Assembly: GCF_000382325.1 (NCBI RefSeq)
Contig: NZ_KB908057.1
Coordinates: forward strand, 1-64,000
Origin: Woodsholea maritima DSM 17123
GTDB taxonomy: Bacteria; Pseudomonadota; Alphaproteobacteria; Caulobacterales; Maricaulaceae
Direction: 5' to 3'
DNA: 64,000 nucleotides
A program made the position numbers and the translations under genes. The stretch's first letter is position 1. Each line of letters begins with the position of its first letter. This document shows, piece after piece, positions 1 through 8,461 of this stretch. The notes beneath the pieces are model-generated. The model had not been told where the DNA came from and did not search any database. It saw only the letters and a program-made list of their open reading frames with translations.

Positions 1-1
1 C

Positions 2-391
2 GCCTCGCCGCAGCTTGCTCGCCGGATCGAGGTCAGCTGTTGCCTGCCGGGCGTGGGCAAGCGCACCGCCATCACCCTCGCCGCAACCATGCCGGAACTG
101 GGAAGCATGGACCGGCGCCAGGCCGCAAGCCTCGCCGGGCTCGCCCCTCATCCCAAGGACAGCGGGACCCTCAAGGGATATCGCCGGATGCATGGCGGAC
201 GCTCGGGCGTCAAGCCAGCTCTCTTCATGGCAGCCTTGTCCGCAAGCCGCGCTAACGGGCCATTAAAAGAGGTCTATCAAAGACTTATCAACAACGGAAA
301 GAAGCCCATCCTCGCAATCGCTGCCCTCATGCGAAAGATCATCGTCATCCTCAACGCAAGAATCAGGGACGACAGAAAATATCAGAGTTGA
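2..391 (+). CDS. IS110-family transposase, C-terminal fragment cut by the window edge
   Basis: The reading frame is open from the first bases of the window and ends at a TGA at 389-391, so only the last ~129 codons are visible. The translation carries the Transposase_20 signature of the IS110 family: a PGVGKRTA helix-hairpin-helix-like motif, then PELGSMDRRQAASLAGLAP, an SG pair, GGR and FMAALSA, ending in a basic tail. In IS110 enzymes the C-terminal domain supplies the catalytic serine, and the conserved SG here may be that position. The N-terminal DEDD/RuvC-like half must lie outside the window. Whether the element is intact cannot be judged. No terminal repeat is recognisable after the stop. 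Confidence 0.85.
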   Translation, partial: ASPQLARRIEVSCCLPGVGKRTAITLAATMPELGSMDRRQAASLAGLAPHPKDSGTLKGYRRMHGGRSGVKPALFMAALSASRANGPLKEVYQRLINNGKKPILAIAALMRKIIVILNARIRDDRKYQS

Positions 392-417
392 TGACAGGAT
401 AAAACTCTAATCACGTC

Positions 418-445
418 ATCCCCGACACCATAGGTGTCTGGGGAT
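418..445. repeat. Palindrome downstream of the IS110 fragment
   Basis: ATCCCC-GACACC (418-429) pairs with GGTGTC and GGGGAT (433-445), with one unpaired T and a 3-base loop. The outer arms and flanks (cgtcatcccc ... ggggatccat) resemble the palindromes of the repeat island at 52.6-53.3 kb, so this is probably another member of that family. It could also be part of the IS110 right end or act as a terminator. Confidence 0.55.
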
Positions 446-492
446 CCATGTTTCACATCTTACCGTCAGTGTAGGCGGCGTATATTAAACCG

Positions 493-2958
493 TTAAGCGC
501 GCAATTGTTCTTGTGCCTGGATCAGGACGGGCGCGTCAAGGCTGTGGGCTGGGCGGGGAAAGTGACAGGTCACCCGCGTGCCCTCCCCGGGCACGCTTTC
601 CAGATCAACCCAGCCATTATGGAGCTTTACCATATCATTCACGAGGGAGAGGCCGAGGCCCGCCCCGCCGCCTTCGCCCGATTGGAAGCGCTCAAACACC
701 CGCGCCTGGGCGTCTTCGCTGATGCCTTCGCCATCATCGGCCACCCACAGGCGCGCGCCATCGCCATCGACGTCCGCGCCGATTTCGATCTTGCCGCCGG
801 GCTCAACATGATCGAGCGCATTGGTGAGCAGATTATAGAGGATCTGCTTGATCCGCTTAGGATCGGCTTGAATGGCGCGCGTGGCCCCTTCGGTATCAAG
901 CGCGATTTTAATCCCGCCATGTTCAGCGCGGCTGGCGATCAAATCCATCGCTTCTGCGGCGGTTTGCGCCAGTGATGTCTCTTCGATGTCCAATTCCAGC
1001 TGACCGGCATCAATCGCGGCAATGTCCAGAATATCGTCGATCAACTTGGCCAGTTGTTCAGACGCGGTCTGAATTGCGCCCATATGATCTTTCTGGCGAT
1101 CATTCAGCTCCCCGGCAAAGCCGTGGGCCAATAGATCGGCATAGCCGCCAATCGTGGTCAGCGGCGTGCGCAGCTGATAGCTCACATGCTCAACGAATTC
1201 GGTCTTGATACGGTCAGAGGCGGCCAGCGCTTCTGCCCGTTCGCGCAGCGCCGTTTCGATCCGGCGGGAGTCCGAAACATCATCCCAGGCAATCAAGGTC
1301 GCGCCATCGGGCAGCGGACGGGTGACGAAGGTCAAGATGCGATCATCGGCGCGGCGCACCTCCCCGGTGGTGGGTTGGCGCGAATCCGGACTGGGATCGG
1401 TAATGCGAGCTTTAAGATCGGCCCAGGCCTGACTGTTGGGGTAAAGGCCATGGCTACGATGGGCGATGTCATCAAAGGCCACACCATCGAGGGCTTCAGG
1501 ATCGAGCTGCCACAGGCTTTCAAAGGCGGCATTGTGCAGGCGCAGACGCCCGTCAGAGCCAAAGACCGCCACCGCTTCATGCAGACGGTCCAAGGTCGCG
1601 CGCTGCACATTGATCAAGGTGTTATAGCGCGCCTGCAGGGCCAGCTCATCAGTCATGTCCTGGAAGATCAACAATAATCCGCCCATGGGGTGGCGCTGGC
1701 GCGCAACGCGTAGGGTCTGCCCATTGGGCAGGGGCCACAGCTCATCGGGCGTTTCCTGATTGGGGGCCTGCTCATAATGGGCGAGCTCGCCCGATTTCCA
1801 GCGCGCATAATCGGCTTGTTCAGGGATCAGGCGCTTTTCACGCAACCGATCCAAGAGGGCCCCATGGGTGGGCCGCTCGGTCAAGGTGGCGTCATCGAGC
1901 TTGAAGAGTTTGGAGAAGGCCTGGTTGGAGAATACGAGGCGCCGTCCACGATCAAAAATCGCCACGGCCTCAACCATCTGGTTCAGCGTGTCGTCATGGG
2001 ATTGACGGAAATGGCGCAATTGCGATTTCGCATCTTCGCCTTCGGTAATGTCAAAGGCAAAACCGGCCGCACCGCCAGAGACGGGGAAGATGGAAATTTC
2101 CATCGTGCGCCGTTCACCATCCACGATCACATTCCGGGTCTCGCGCGCAGGGTGACCGGTGCGCAGGGCCTCGGCGGCCAGCTCCGTGACGGAGTGATCA
2201 ATCAGGATCTGGTCTTCCAGGACTTCACTGGCGCTGCGCGCTTCCACGGTGCGGGCATAGGCCGGATTGACCCATTCCAGCTTGCCATGAGCATTGATGC
2301 GCCAGGCGGGAATGGGCGCACGGCCCAACATGTCCAGGAAGGCCAGCGGATCTTCAGACACGGTCTGGCGCGCCGCTTCCAGGCGCACGCGGGCATTGGC
2401 TTCTTCCAGGCCGCGAATGGTAGAATCCGTCAGCCAGATTACCACCTGATGGGCGGCAGTGCGGCCATCGGCTTCGATAAAGCGCCCCGATGGCCCCGAG
2501 ATCGAGAGGGAGAAGGGCGTACCATCTTCGACCAGCTGAGACATTTTCTGGCGGAGCGATGTGTCATCGCCATTGGTGCTGCGCGCTTCGAAATCACCAA
2601 TACTGTTGAGGAGGTCGCCAGCCGGGTTGGAGCGTGGGTCATTGGAGTTCAAATCGGCAAAGCGCAACATGGTCGCGAGCGCCGTGGGCGAGCCATAAAC
2701 GCGCGGTGCGCCCCAATCATGGGCGTTGGGGGCATGGGCGGCATCCCAGACCAGGACCAGGCCGGGGTGAACGCCAAACAGGCTATCGGCGTGGGAGACT
2801 TTTTCTTCCAACTTGGCCACACGCTCGCGCCAGGCCTTCTGTGCCGCGCGCGCGCCCGTGGTCAGGCGATAGGCCCATAAACTGGTTGCGACCCCGAAGG
2901 CGACCGCGCCGCCGGTAATGGCCAAGGTTGCGAGATGAACCGGTTCGCCGATGATCAT
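493..2958 (-). CDS. divL: DivL-type sensor kinase with Tyr in place of the phospho-acceptor His
   Basis: About 821 aa from the ATG at 2958; a GTG at 3015 would add 19 residues, and neither start has a strong ribosome site. An N-terminal membrane segment (residues ~5-30) is followed by a coil, about three PAS-like repeats (~210-575), a HisKA dimerisation domain and a HATPase_c domain with N box (NLLTNALDHV), G1 (DDGEGI) and G2 (GGGAGLGLSL). The H box reads FVEHVSYQLRTPL: the usual SHELRTP histidine is Tyr594 (codon 1177-1179). This is the hallmark of DivL, the essential Caulobacter protein that binds DivK and controls CckA-CtrA signalling. Its place ahead of tsaE and the amgK-addA run also fits divL in other alphaproteobacteria. 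A CtrA-like box lies upstream. Confidence 0.85.
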   Translation of the reverse strand: MIIGEPVHLATLAITGGAVAFGVATSLWAYRLTTGARAAQKAWRERVAKLEEKVSHADSLFGVHPGLVLVWDAAHAPNAHDWGAPRVYGSPTALATMLRFADLNSNDPRSNPAGDLLNSIGDFEARSTNGDDTSLRQKMSQLVEDGTPFSLSISGPSGRFIEADGRTAAHQVVIWLTDSTIRGLEEANARVRLEAARQTVSEDPLAFLDMLGRAPIPAWRINAHGKLEWVNPAYARTVEARSASEVLEDQILIDHSVTELAAEALRTGHPARETRNVIVDGERRTMEISIFPVSGGAAGFAFDITEGEDAKSQLRHFRQSHDDTLNQMVEAVAIFDRGRRLVFSNQAFSKLFKLDDATLTERPTHGALLDRLREKRLIPEQADYARWKSGELAHYEQAPNQETPDELWPLPNGQTLRVARQRHPMGGLLLIFQDMTDELALQARYNTLINVQRATLDRLHEAVAVFGSDGRLRLHNAAFESLWQLDPEALDGVAFDDIAHRSHGLYPNSQAWADLKARITDPSPDSRQPTTGEVRRADDRILTFVTRPLPDGATLIAWDDVSDSRRIETALRERAEALAASDRIKTEFVEHVSYQLRTPLTTIGGYADLLAHGFAGELNDRQKDHMGAIQTASEQLAKLIDDILDIAAIDAGQLELDIEETSLAQTAAEAMDLIASRAEHGGIKIALDTEGATRAIQADPKRIKQILYNLLTNALDHVEPGGKIEIGADVDGDGARLWVADDGEGISEDAQARVFERFQSGEGGGAGLGLSLVNDMVKLHNGWVDLESVPGEGTRVTCHFPRPAHSLDAPVLIQAQEQLRA

Positions 2959-3047
2959 AAGCTTAGCGCGCCTTTCGCCTTTTGCCCGTGGAGCCTCTTG
3001 GATAACTCGATTCACTCGAGTGTAACTGAGCCTCGCGAATCAGGATT

Positions 3048-3063
3048 TTAACCAAATCCTAAC
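3048..3063 (-). promoter_or_regulatory. Candidate CtrA box upstream of divL (one mismatch)
   Basis: TTAA, seven bases, then CTAAC matches the CtrA consensus TTAA-N7-TTAAC except at one position. It lies about 90 bp upstream of the ATG chosen for divL and about 33 bp upstream of the GTG alternative. This is pattern matching only. A one-mismatch site of this length can arise by chance. Confidence 0.35.
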
Positions 3064-3118
3064 ACTAAAGCGATGGGGCTGGCTTTATTCATTAAGTCTT
3101 TCCACAAGCGATCGTGGA

Positions 3119-3568
3119 TTAACGCACGCGTACCTCACCCATGCGGAACTCAAACAAGACCACACAGCCGCGCAAGGGTATCTCGCTGATGAGCGGCTTA
3201 AACTGCCAATTTTCAAGGGCTTTACGTGCTTCACGGTCGAAAGATCCGCCGGGAATGCCATTGGCAATACGCGCATTCACGACCTGGCCAGAGCGCTCCA
3301 CATCGAACTGCACAATTGACCAGCCCTGCAGGCCGCGCGACCATCCACGGGCCGGATAATCCGGCATCGGTGCGCGTAAGGCGTGCAGAGGCTCGCCCAC
3401 ACAGCCCTCAGCATTGGTCATGCGATCCACATGGGGCAGGTGGGGGAAGTCTGAGGTCGCGCGAAAGATCGCGCGCTCACGCGGATGACTGAAGGGCGTT
3501 GTGGCGCAGGCGCTTAAGGTGAGGCTAGCGGCAAGGACAAAAAGGCTCACGAGAAGGCGCTGGATCAT
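3119..3568 (-). CDS. Small lipoprotein with a TonB C-terminal-like domain
   Basis: 149 aa from the ATG at 3568; the frame extends to a TTG at 3592, but the ATG directly precedes a good signal sequence. Residues 1-20 form a lipoprotein signal peptide ending in the lipobox LSAC (Cys21). The C-terminal ~75 residues (YPARGW...SIVQFDVERSGQVVNARI...FDREARKALENWQFKP) have the pattern of the TonB_C fold found in energy transducers and many small periplasmic proteins. It lacks the proline-rich linker and N-terminal transmembrane anchor of a true TonB, so it is unlikely to energise transport. No ExbB/ExbD genes are nearby. Function unknown. Confidence 0.7.
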   Translation of the reverse strand: MIQRLLVSLFVLAASLTLSACATTPFSHPRERAIFRATSDFPHLPHVDRMTNAEGCVGEPLHALRAPMPDYPARGWSRGLQGWSIVQFDVERSGQVVNARIANGIPGGSFDREARKALENWQFKPLISEIPLRGCVVLFEFRMGEVRVR

Positions 3569-3631
3569 AATCACACTCAGTTTAGGTCTCAAGATAAGCC
3601 CCTAGGCGGGCTTTGGGGCCAAACTAAGACC

Positions 3632-4240
3632 TTAATAGCGATCTGAATAGATCATGCGCCGGTTTAAAAGCCCTTGTGTGCAGGTGGCATAGCTGCGCTC
3701 AACCTCCACCAGGCGCCCTTCTTCGGCTTGGCCGGTCATCACTGCATAAACGCCAAAATCAGGGCGATACCAGACCCGGCTGGACCAGCCTTCGTCATTG
3801 CTGCCTTCAATCAGATAGGTTTTGCGCGTGCGGCCACAAAAATCGCGGTTGGTTTCGCTGATAATCTCAAAATGATAGCCCGCATGGTCCCAGCCATTAC
3901 TGCTGGGCGTGCCACGCTTGGGGAAGGCAAAGAGAAACGGCCATTCCAGACAGATATAGCGCTCATCCGAGCACCCGATCAGACGTAAGGGACGCCCAAA
4001 TTCGCTATAGGTGCCGTCTTCCAGGGAAATGAAGAGATCATAATGGGGATCGCTAAGATCATGCAAAGGGTGGAGCGTGATATGGCCACCATAGGATTTA
4101 TTATTGCTGCTGATCAGAACCGGGCGTTGATCTAAGGCAAAATTCCAGATGAGAAGGCCGATCGCCACAAGAACAAGCGCGATAAGGGACACCATCAGCG
4201 TCCCGCTCAGGATTGGTCGGCTTTCAAATGCATCGCGCAT
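3632..4240 (-). CDS. Single-pass membrane protein of unknown function
   Basis: 202 aa. A short basic N-terminus is followed by one strong hydrophobic helix (residues ~12-34), probably an uncleaved anchor with the rest outside the cytoplasm. The soluble part is rich in aromatic residues and has five cysteines, including the CSDERYIC stretch near residue 90, which could form disulfides in the periplasm. No family is recognised. It lies between the TonB_C-like lipoprotein and the ferredoxin on the same strand, separated by ordinary gaps, so an operon is not evident. Confidence 0.6.
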   Translation of the reverse strand: MRDAFESRPILSGTLMVSLIALVLVAIGLLIWNFALDQRPVLISSNNKSYGGHITLHPLHDLSDPHYDLFISLEDGTYSEFGRPLRLIGCSDERYICLEWPFLFAFPKRGTPSSNGWDHAGYHFEIISETNRDFCGRTRKTYLIEGSNDEGWSSRVWYRPDFGVYAVMTGQAEEGRLVEVERSYATCTQGLLNRRMIYSDRY

Positions 4241-4295
4241 GGCTTTCCCCTCTGGCCCTTCAGCATACCCAGGATCAAGCTCACCCCGTTTGAGC

Positions 4296-4664
<369 letters not shown>

Positions 4665-5903
4665 TTAAGCCAAGAAGGTTTTCATCGCTACTGTGACATC
4701 CCGTAACGCTTCGGGGTCGGGGCGCTTATCCTGGGCAATCATGCGCTGGGCGGCGATATATTCCTGCGGGGCATTGACCGCTTCGCACGCGATTAAGCGG
4801 CCGTCTTTAAAGTGGAAGAGGGCAAAGCGCCCTTCCTCGGGATCACCGCGGCGCACCCTCTGATCGGCACCCTCAATCAGGCCGGTAATCTGCAGTTTCA
4901 GCTCATATTGATCTGACCAGAACCAGGGCACGGGATCATAGTTGACCGCCTCGCCCATAATGCTGGCGGCGGCGGCCTTACCCTGTTCGATGGCATTATG
5001 AACCGATTCCAGGCGCAGCGATCGGCCATAGCGCGCACTGGGCAGGTTCGCCACATCGCCGATGGCATAGATCAAGGGATCATCGGTGCGCGCGCTATCA
5101 TCGACCTCAATCCCGTCATTGCAAGAGAGCCCTGCGCTTTCAGCCAGCTGCGTATTGGGCGTCAGCCCCGTGGCCATTAAGACCAGATCGGCCGTGATCA
5201 CTTCACCGCCCGCAATTCTGACGCCCTCGGCCTTATCGTCCCCGACAATGGCCTCGACGGGCGTGTTCACACGCAGATCCACGCCATAGCCGCGATGGAT
5301 GGCACCGAACCAGCCGCCCAGCAGGGCGCTGGCCGTGCGGGCCATGGGGCGCTCAGCCGCTTCGATCACTGTGACATCAAGCCCGCGTTTGCGCGCAGAG
5401 GCGGCGACTTCCAGCCCGATATAGCCCGCGCCAATGATCGCGACATGGCGTGCTTGGTCTAGGGCGGCGGACAAGCCATCGGCTTCGATCAAATCGCGCA
5501 GCACATGGACACCCATAAGATCCGCGCCGGGAATGGGAATGCGCCGGGCTGTGCCTCCGGTGGCCAAGATCAGATAATCATAGGCGATTTCACGACCGTC
5601 TTTCGTGATTACCAATTGGCGTGCCCGGTCCAGCGTGGTGACACGGGTATTCGTGAGAACCTCAATCTGGGATTTCTCATAAAAGGCTTCAGGCTTCAGC
5701 CACAACCGGTCCAGCGTTAAATCCCCGCTGAGATAGGCTTTGGACAAGGGCGGGCGCTGATAAGGAAGGCTCGCCTCATCCCCGATCAAGGTGATGGGAT
5801 CTTGATAGCCGCGTTTTCTGAGCTCTGTCGCCGCGCTGAGCCCGGCCTGGCCAGCGCCAATGATCACAGTGCCGAACGGCCCGGATAAGGGGGATTGGGT
5901 CAT
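4665..5903 (-). CDS. FAD-dependent ferredoxin reductase (putidaredoxin/rhodocoxin reductase family)
   Basis: 412 aa from the ATG at 5903 (a TTG at 5915 is less likely). Two Rossmann dinucleotide motifs are visible: IIGAGQAGLSAA near the N-terminus for FAD and IIGAGYIGLEVAA near residue 150 for NAD(P)H. The YAIGDVAN motif that contacts FAD is near residue 290, and the PYQRPPLSK stretch typical of the family near residue 50. It takes electrons from NAD(P)H and passes them to a [2Fe-2S] ferredoxin, almost certainly the product of the next gene. The C-terminal reductase domain (from ~320) is complete. Confidence 0.9.
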   Translation of the reverse strand: MTQSPLSGPFGTVIIGAGQAGLSAATELRKRGYQDPITLIGDEASLPYQRPPLSKAYLSGDLTLDRLWLKPEAFYEKSQIEVLTNTRVTTLDRARQLVITKDGREIAYDYLILATGGTARRIPIPGADLMGVHVLRDLIEADGLSAALDQARHVAIIGAGYIGLEVAASARKRGLDVTVIEAAERPMARTASALLGGWFGAIHRGYGVDLRVNTPVEAIVGDDKAEGVRIAGGEVITADLVLMATGLTPNTQLAESAGLSCNDGIEVDDSARTDDPLIYAIGDVANLPSARYGRSLRLESVHNAIEQGKAAAASIMGEAVNYDPVPWFWSDQYELKLQITGLIEGADQRVRRGDPEEGRFALFHFKDGRLIACEAVNAPQEYIAAQRMIAQDKRPDPEALRDVTVAMKTFLA

Positions 5904-6091
5904 GAAAAGGCTCAATTCTTATCAAAGTCGCATGGGTGTATCAGGTTGGTCTTCGCCTGACAAAGTCAAGGTGAAGGCGCTGTGGCCAACTGTCTGTGCC
6001 CAGAAAAAAGGCCAAGCGGTGCCCAAGAAAGTTTCGCTGCGCTGGCGTTACCATCTTGCCCTCTCTCCTAGGGCTTATTAATCACATAATA

Positions 6092-6562
6092 ATGGCTCAG
6101 TTTGAACATATCCTCACTGATGAAGCTGCGACCTTGCAGGCGGGTGCGCGTTTGGCGCAGCTTGTGCGCGCGGGCGATACGCTGTTGTTAGAGGGCGATT
6201 TGGGCATGGGTAAGACCACCTTCGCGCGCGGTTTCATCACCGAATATGGCGATGTGGATGACGTGCCCAGTCCCACATTTACCCTGATGCAGATCTATGA
6301 CGGGCGCGAAGGCCCCCTGATGCATTGCGATCTCTATCGGGTCGAGGAAGAAGACGAGCTAGAAGAATTGGGATTTGATGATCTGATCGGCGATCATGTG
6401 GCCTTGATCGAATGGCCAGATCGTCTGGGCCGGTATTGTCCGCCAGATTATCTCACCGTGACATTAACCCCTTATGGCGATGGGCGAAAACTAACGTTCA
6501 CGGCTCAGGGGGATTGGGGGCGCCGCATCGGCGACATTGAACATGCATTCCAGCAAGATTGA
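6092..6562 (+). CDS. tsaE: tRNA t6A-biosynthesis ATPase TsaE
   Basis: 156 aa from the ATG at 6092; the open frame extends further upstream but has no family similarity there. Residues 35-43 (GDLGMGKTT) form the Walker A loop, followed by the typical VPSPTFTLMQIY and CDLYRVE stretches and ALIEWPDRL. TsaE is the ATPase that works with TsaB and TsaD to make threonylcarbamoyl-adenosine at position 37 of ANN-decoding tRNAs. It overlaps the following kinase gene by 20 bp, so they are translationally coupled. The partner tsaD lies in this window at about 55-56 kb. Confidence 0.93.
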   Translation: MAQFEHILTDEAATLQAGARLAQLVRAGDTLLLEGDLGMGKTTFARGFITEYGDVDDVPSPTFTLMQIYDGREGPLMHCDLYRVEEEDELEELGFDDLIGDHVALIEWPDRLGRYCPPDYLTVTLTPYGDGRKLTFTAQGDWGRRIGDIEHAFQQD

Positions 6563-7658
6563 ACCGCAAAGCCGCGATCAGGCCCGTTTAGAGTTTGTCG
6601 CCGCCGGCGATTGGGCGGGGTGTGAGATCATCGCCTTTCCCGGTGATGCCTCCACGCGCTCTTACTATCGCTTGGTTAAGGATGGGAAGACCGCGATCTT
6701 GATGGATGCGCCCTCAGGGGCTGAAGCGCCCGCCTGTCCGCCTGATGCGGATTGGGATATGCGCGCCAAGCTGGGCTACAATGCCGAAGCGCGCTTGTCG
6801 GCTTGCAACACCGGGGCCTTTTGCGGATTGGCCCAAGGCTTGACCCAGCGCGGCTTCTCCGCGCCGCGCATCTGGCAGGCGGATCTGGGTCAAGGCTTTT
6901 TGATCCTTGAGGATTTAGGCGATAATCTGTTCGCGCGTGATATTGAGGCCGGGGCCCATGAAGGGGCCTATTATGCCGGCGCTATTGATGTTTTGGGCGC
7001 GCTTTATCGGTCCAGCTTCTTAGAGTATTTCGATTTTCAGGACCATCGCTGGTGGGTCGGGGCCTATGATCATCAGGCCTTACGTGCGGAGACCCACCTC
7101 TTCACCAATTGGTATATCAAGTTTCAGGCGGAACAGAATTTAAGCGCGGATGAGCTGCATGAATGGGATGCGATCTGGGATCAGCTCTGGCCCGCCCTTG
7201 AGGCCCATGCGCCGGGCCTCATTCTGCGCGATTTTCATGCGGAAAACTTGCTCTGGCTGCCCCAGCGTGAAGGCCAGGCCCGTGTTGGGCTTTTAGATTT
7301 CCAGGACGCATTATTTGGCCATCCGGCCTATGATCTGGTCTCCTTATTGGAGGATGCACGCCGCGATGTTTCGGCGGATCTGGTGGAGCCCTTGAAAGAT
7401 CGCTTCTTCGAGGCGGCGAAGTTGAAAGATCGCGAAGCCTTTGAAGCCGCTTATGCGATTTTGGGTGCGCAAAGGAATGCCAAGATTTTGGGTATTTTCG
7501 TGCGCCTGGCCGTGCGTGATAAAAAGGGGAAGTATCTTGATCTTATCCCGCGTGTCGCGCGTCATTTTGTCAAAAATATCAATCATCCCCTGTTGAAAGA
7601 TCTCAAAGCCTTTGTCACAAAGCATGCCGAGATTGTGATGAAGGATGCTCAGCGATGA
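6543..7658 (+). CDS. amgK: Sugar kinase of the aminoglycoside-phosphotransferase fold (AmgK-like)
   Basis: 371 aa from the ATG at 6543. The fold is APH-like: a nucleotide-binding N lobe (GDASTRSYYRL), the catalytic motif ILRDFHAENLLWL (Asp and Asn near residues 236-241) and the metal-binding LLDFQDALFGHPAYDL. AmgK phosphorylates N-acetylmuramate or N-acetylglucosamine at the anomeric carbon, the first step of the MurNAc recycling shunt that bypasses de novo UDP-MurNAc synthesis. The assignment rests on the next gene, a MurU-like uridylyltransferase that overlaps it by 4 bp (ATGA). Gene order tsaE-amgK-murU is common in alphaproteobacteria. The substrate is inferred from this pairing. Confidence 0.82.
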   Translation: MHSSKIEPQSRDQARLEFVAAGDWAGCEIIAFPGDASTRSYYRLVKDGKTAILMDAPSGAEAPACPPDADWDMRAKLGYNAEARLSACNTGAFCGLAQGLTQRGFSAPRIWQADLGQGFLILEDLGDNLFARDIEAGAHEGAYYAGAIDVLGALYRSSFLEYFDFQDHRWWVGAYDHQALRAETHLFTNWYIKFQAEQNLSADELHEWDAIWDQLWPALEAHAPGLILRDFHAENLLWLPQREGQARVGLLDFQDALFGHPAYDLVSLLEDARRDVSADLVEPLKDRFFEAAKLKDREAFEAAYAILGAQRNAKILGIFVRLAVRDKKGKYLDLIPRVARHFVKNINHPLLKDLKAFVTKHAEIVMKDAQR

Positions 7659-8365
7659 TCCCAAAGCGCGCCATGGCGCTGGCCGCCGGTCTTGGCACCC
7701 GTATGCGCCCGCTGACCAATGATCGCTGTAAAGCGCTGGTGGAGCTGGGCGGGCAGACCTTGATGGATTATGCCCTCGATCGGTTTGCTAGTGTTGGCCT
7801 CGATCAGGTCGTGGTCAATGTTCACCACTTCGCCGATGCCCTGGAAGCCCATCTGAAATCACGCCAAGATCATAACACTATTATTATTTCTGATGAGCGG
7901 GACGCTTTGCTGGAAACCGGGGGCGGTTTGGTGAAGGCTGCGCCCCTGTTGGGTGATGATCCGATCTATGTCTCAAACATAGATGCGGTCTGGGTCGATC
8001 CCGATGGGGAAGCGCTGAAAAGCCTCGCCGCCGCCTATGACCCAGACGCTCATGATTTCTGCCTGCTGCTGGCCCCTCTGGCAAATACGCTGGGCTATGA
8101 TGGGGCGGGGGATTTCTATCTGTTGGATGATGGGCGTTTGGAACGGCGCGGCGCGCGCACCCAGGCTCCTTATGTCTATGCCGGGGCGCAAATCCTTCAT
8201 CCGCGGGTCTTGAAAGACCAACCCCTTGAAGCCTTCTCGCTTAATCGTTTGTGGGATCGGGCTTTGGCCGAGGGCCGGATGATCGGTGTCGAAATGGCTC
8301 CGTTCTGGATGCATGTTGGCGATCCCAAAGCGCGGGACGAAGCCGAAGCGCGCCTACGGTCTTAA
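7655..8365 (+). CDS. murU: MurNAc-1-phosphate uridylyltransferase MurU-like
   Basis: 236 aa, the normal size. The N-terminus has the sugar-nucleotidyltransferase signature AMALAAGLGTRMRPLT followed by KALVELGG. A VSNIDAVW stretch near residue 108 carries the metal-binding Asp. The enzyme would transfer UMP to the alpha-1-phosphate made by AmgK to give UDP-MurNAc, feeding recycled peptidoglycan sugar back to MurC. The ATG overlaps the amgK stop, so the two are translated together. Mannose-1-phosphate guanylyltransferase is the main alternative for the sequence alone; the context favours MurU. Confidence 0.85.
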   Translation: MIPKRAMALAAGLGTRMRPLTNDRCKALVELGGQTLMDYALDRFASVGLDQVVVNVHHFADALEAHLKSRQDHNTIIISDERDALLETGGGLVKAAPLLGDDPIYVSNIDAVWVDPDGEALKSLAAAYDPDAHDFCLLLAPLANTLGYDGAGDFYLLDDGRLERRGARTQAPYVYAGAQILHPRVLKDQPLEAFSLNRLWDRALAEGRMIGVEMAPFWMHVGDPKARDEAEARLRS

Positions 8366-8461
8366 TCGCGTCTAAGGTCTTGTATCTGGTTTATCTTCGC
8401 GTCTTGGGTTAGGCCAAAGCCCAGGGGCTGAGATTAGGTGATTCTTTAGAAGGGTAGGGCG

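Noticed and set aside
1777-2880. 367-codon open frame antisense to divL
   Set aside because: It is a shadow of the divL frame with no recognisable domain.
3119-3568. Calling the TonB_C-like lipoprotein a TonB
   Set aside because: It has a lipobox rather than a membrane anchor, no proline-rich spacer, and no ExbBD neighbours.
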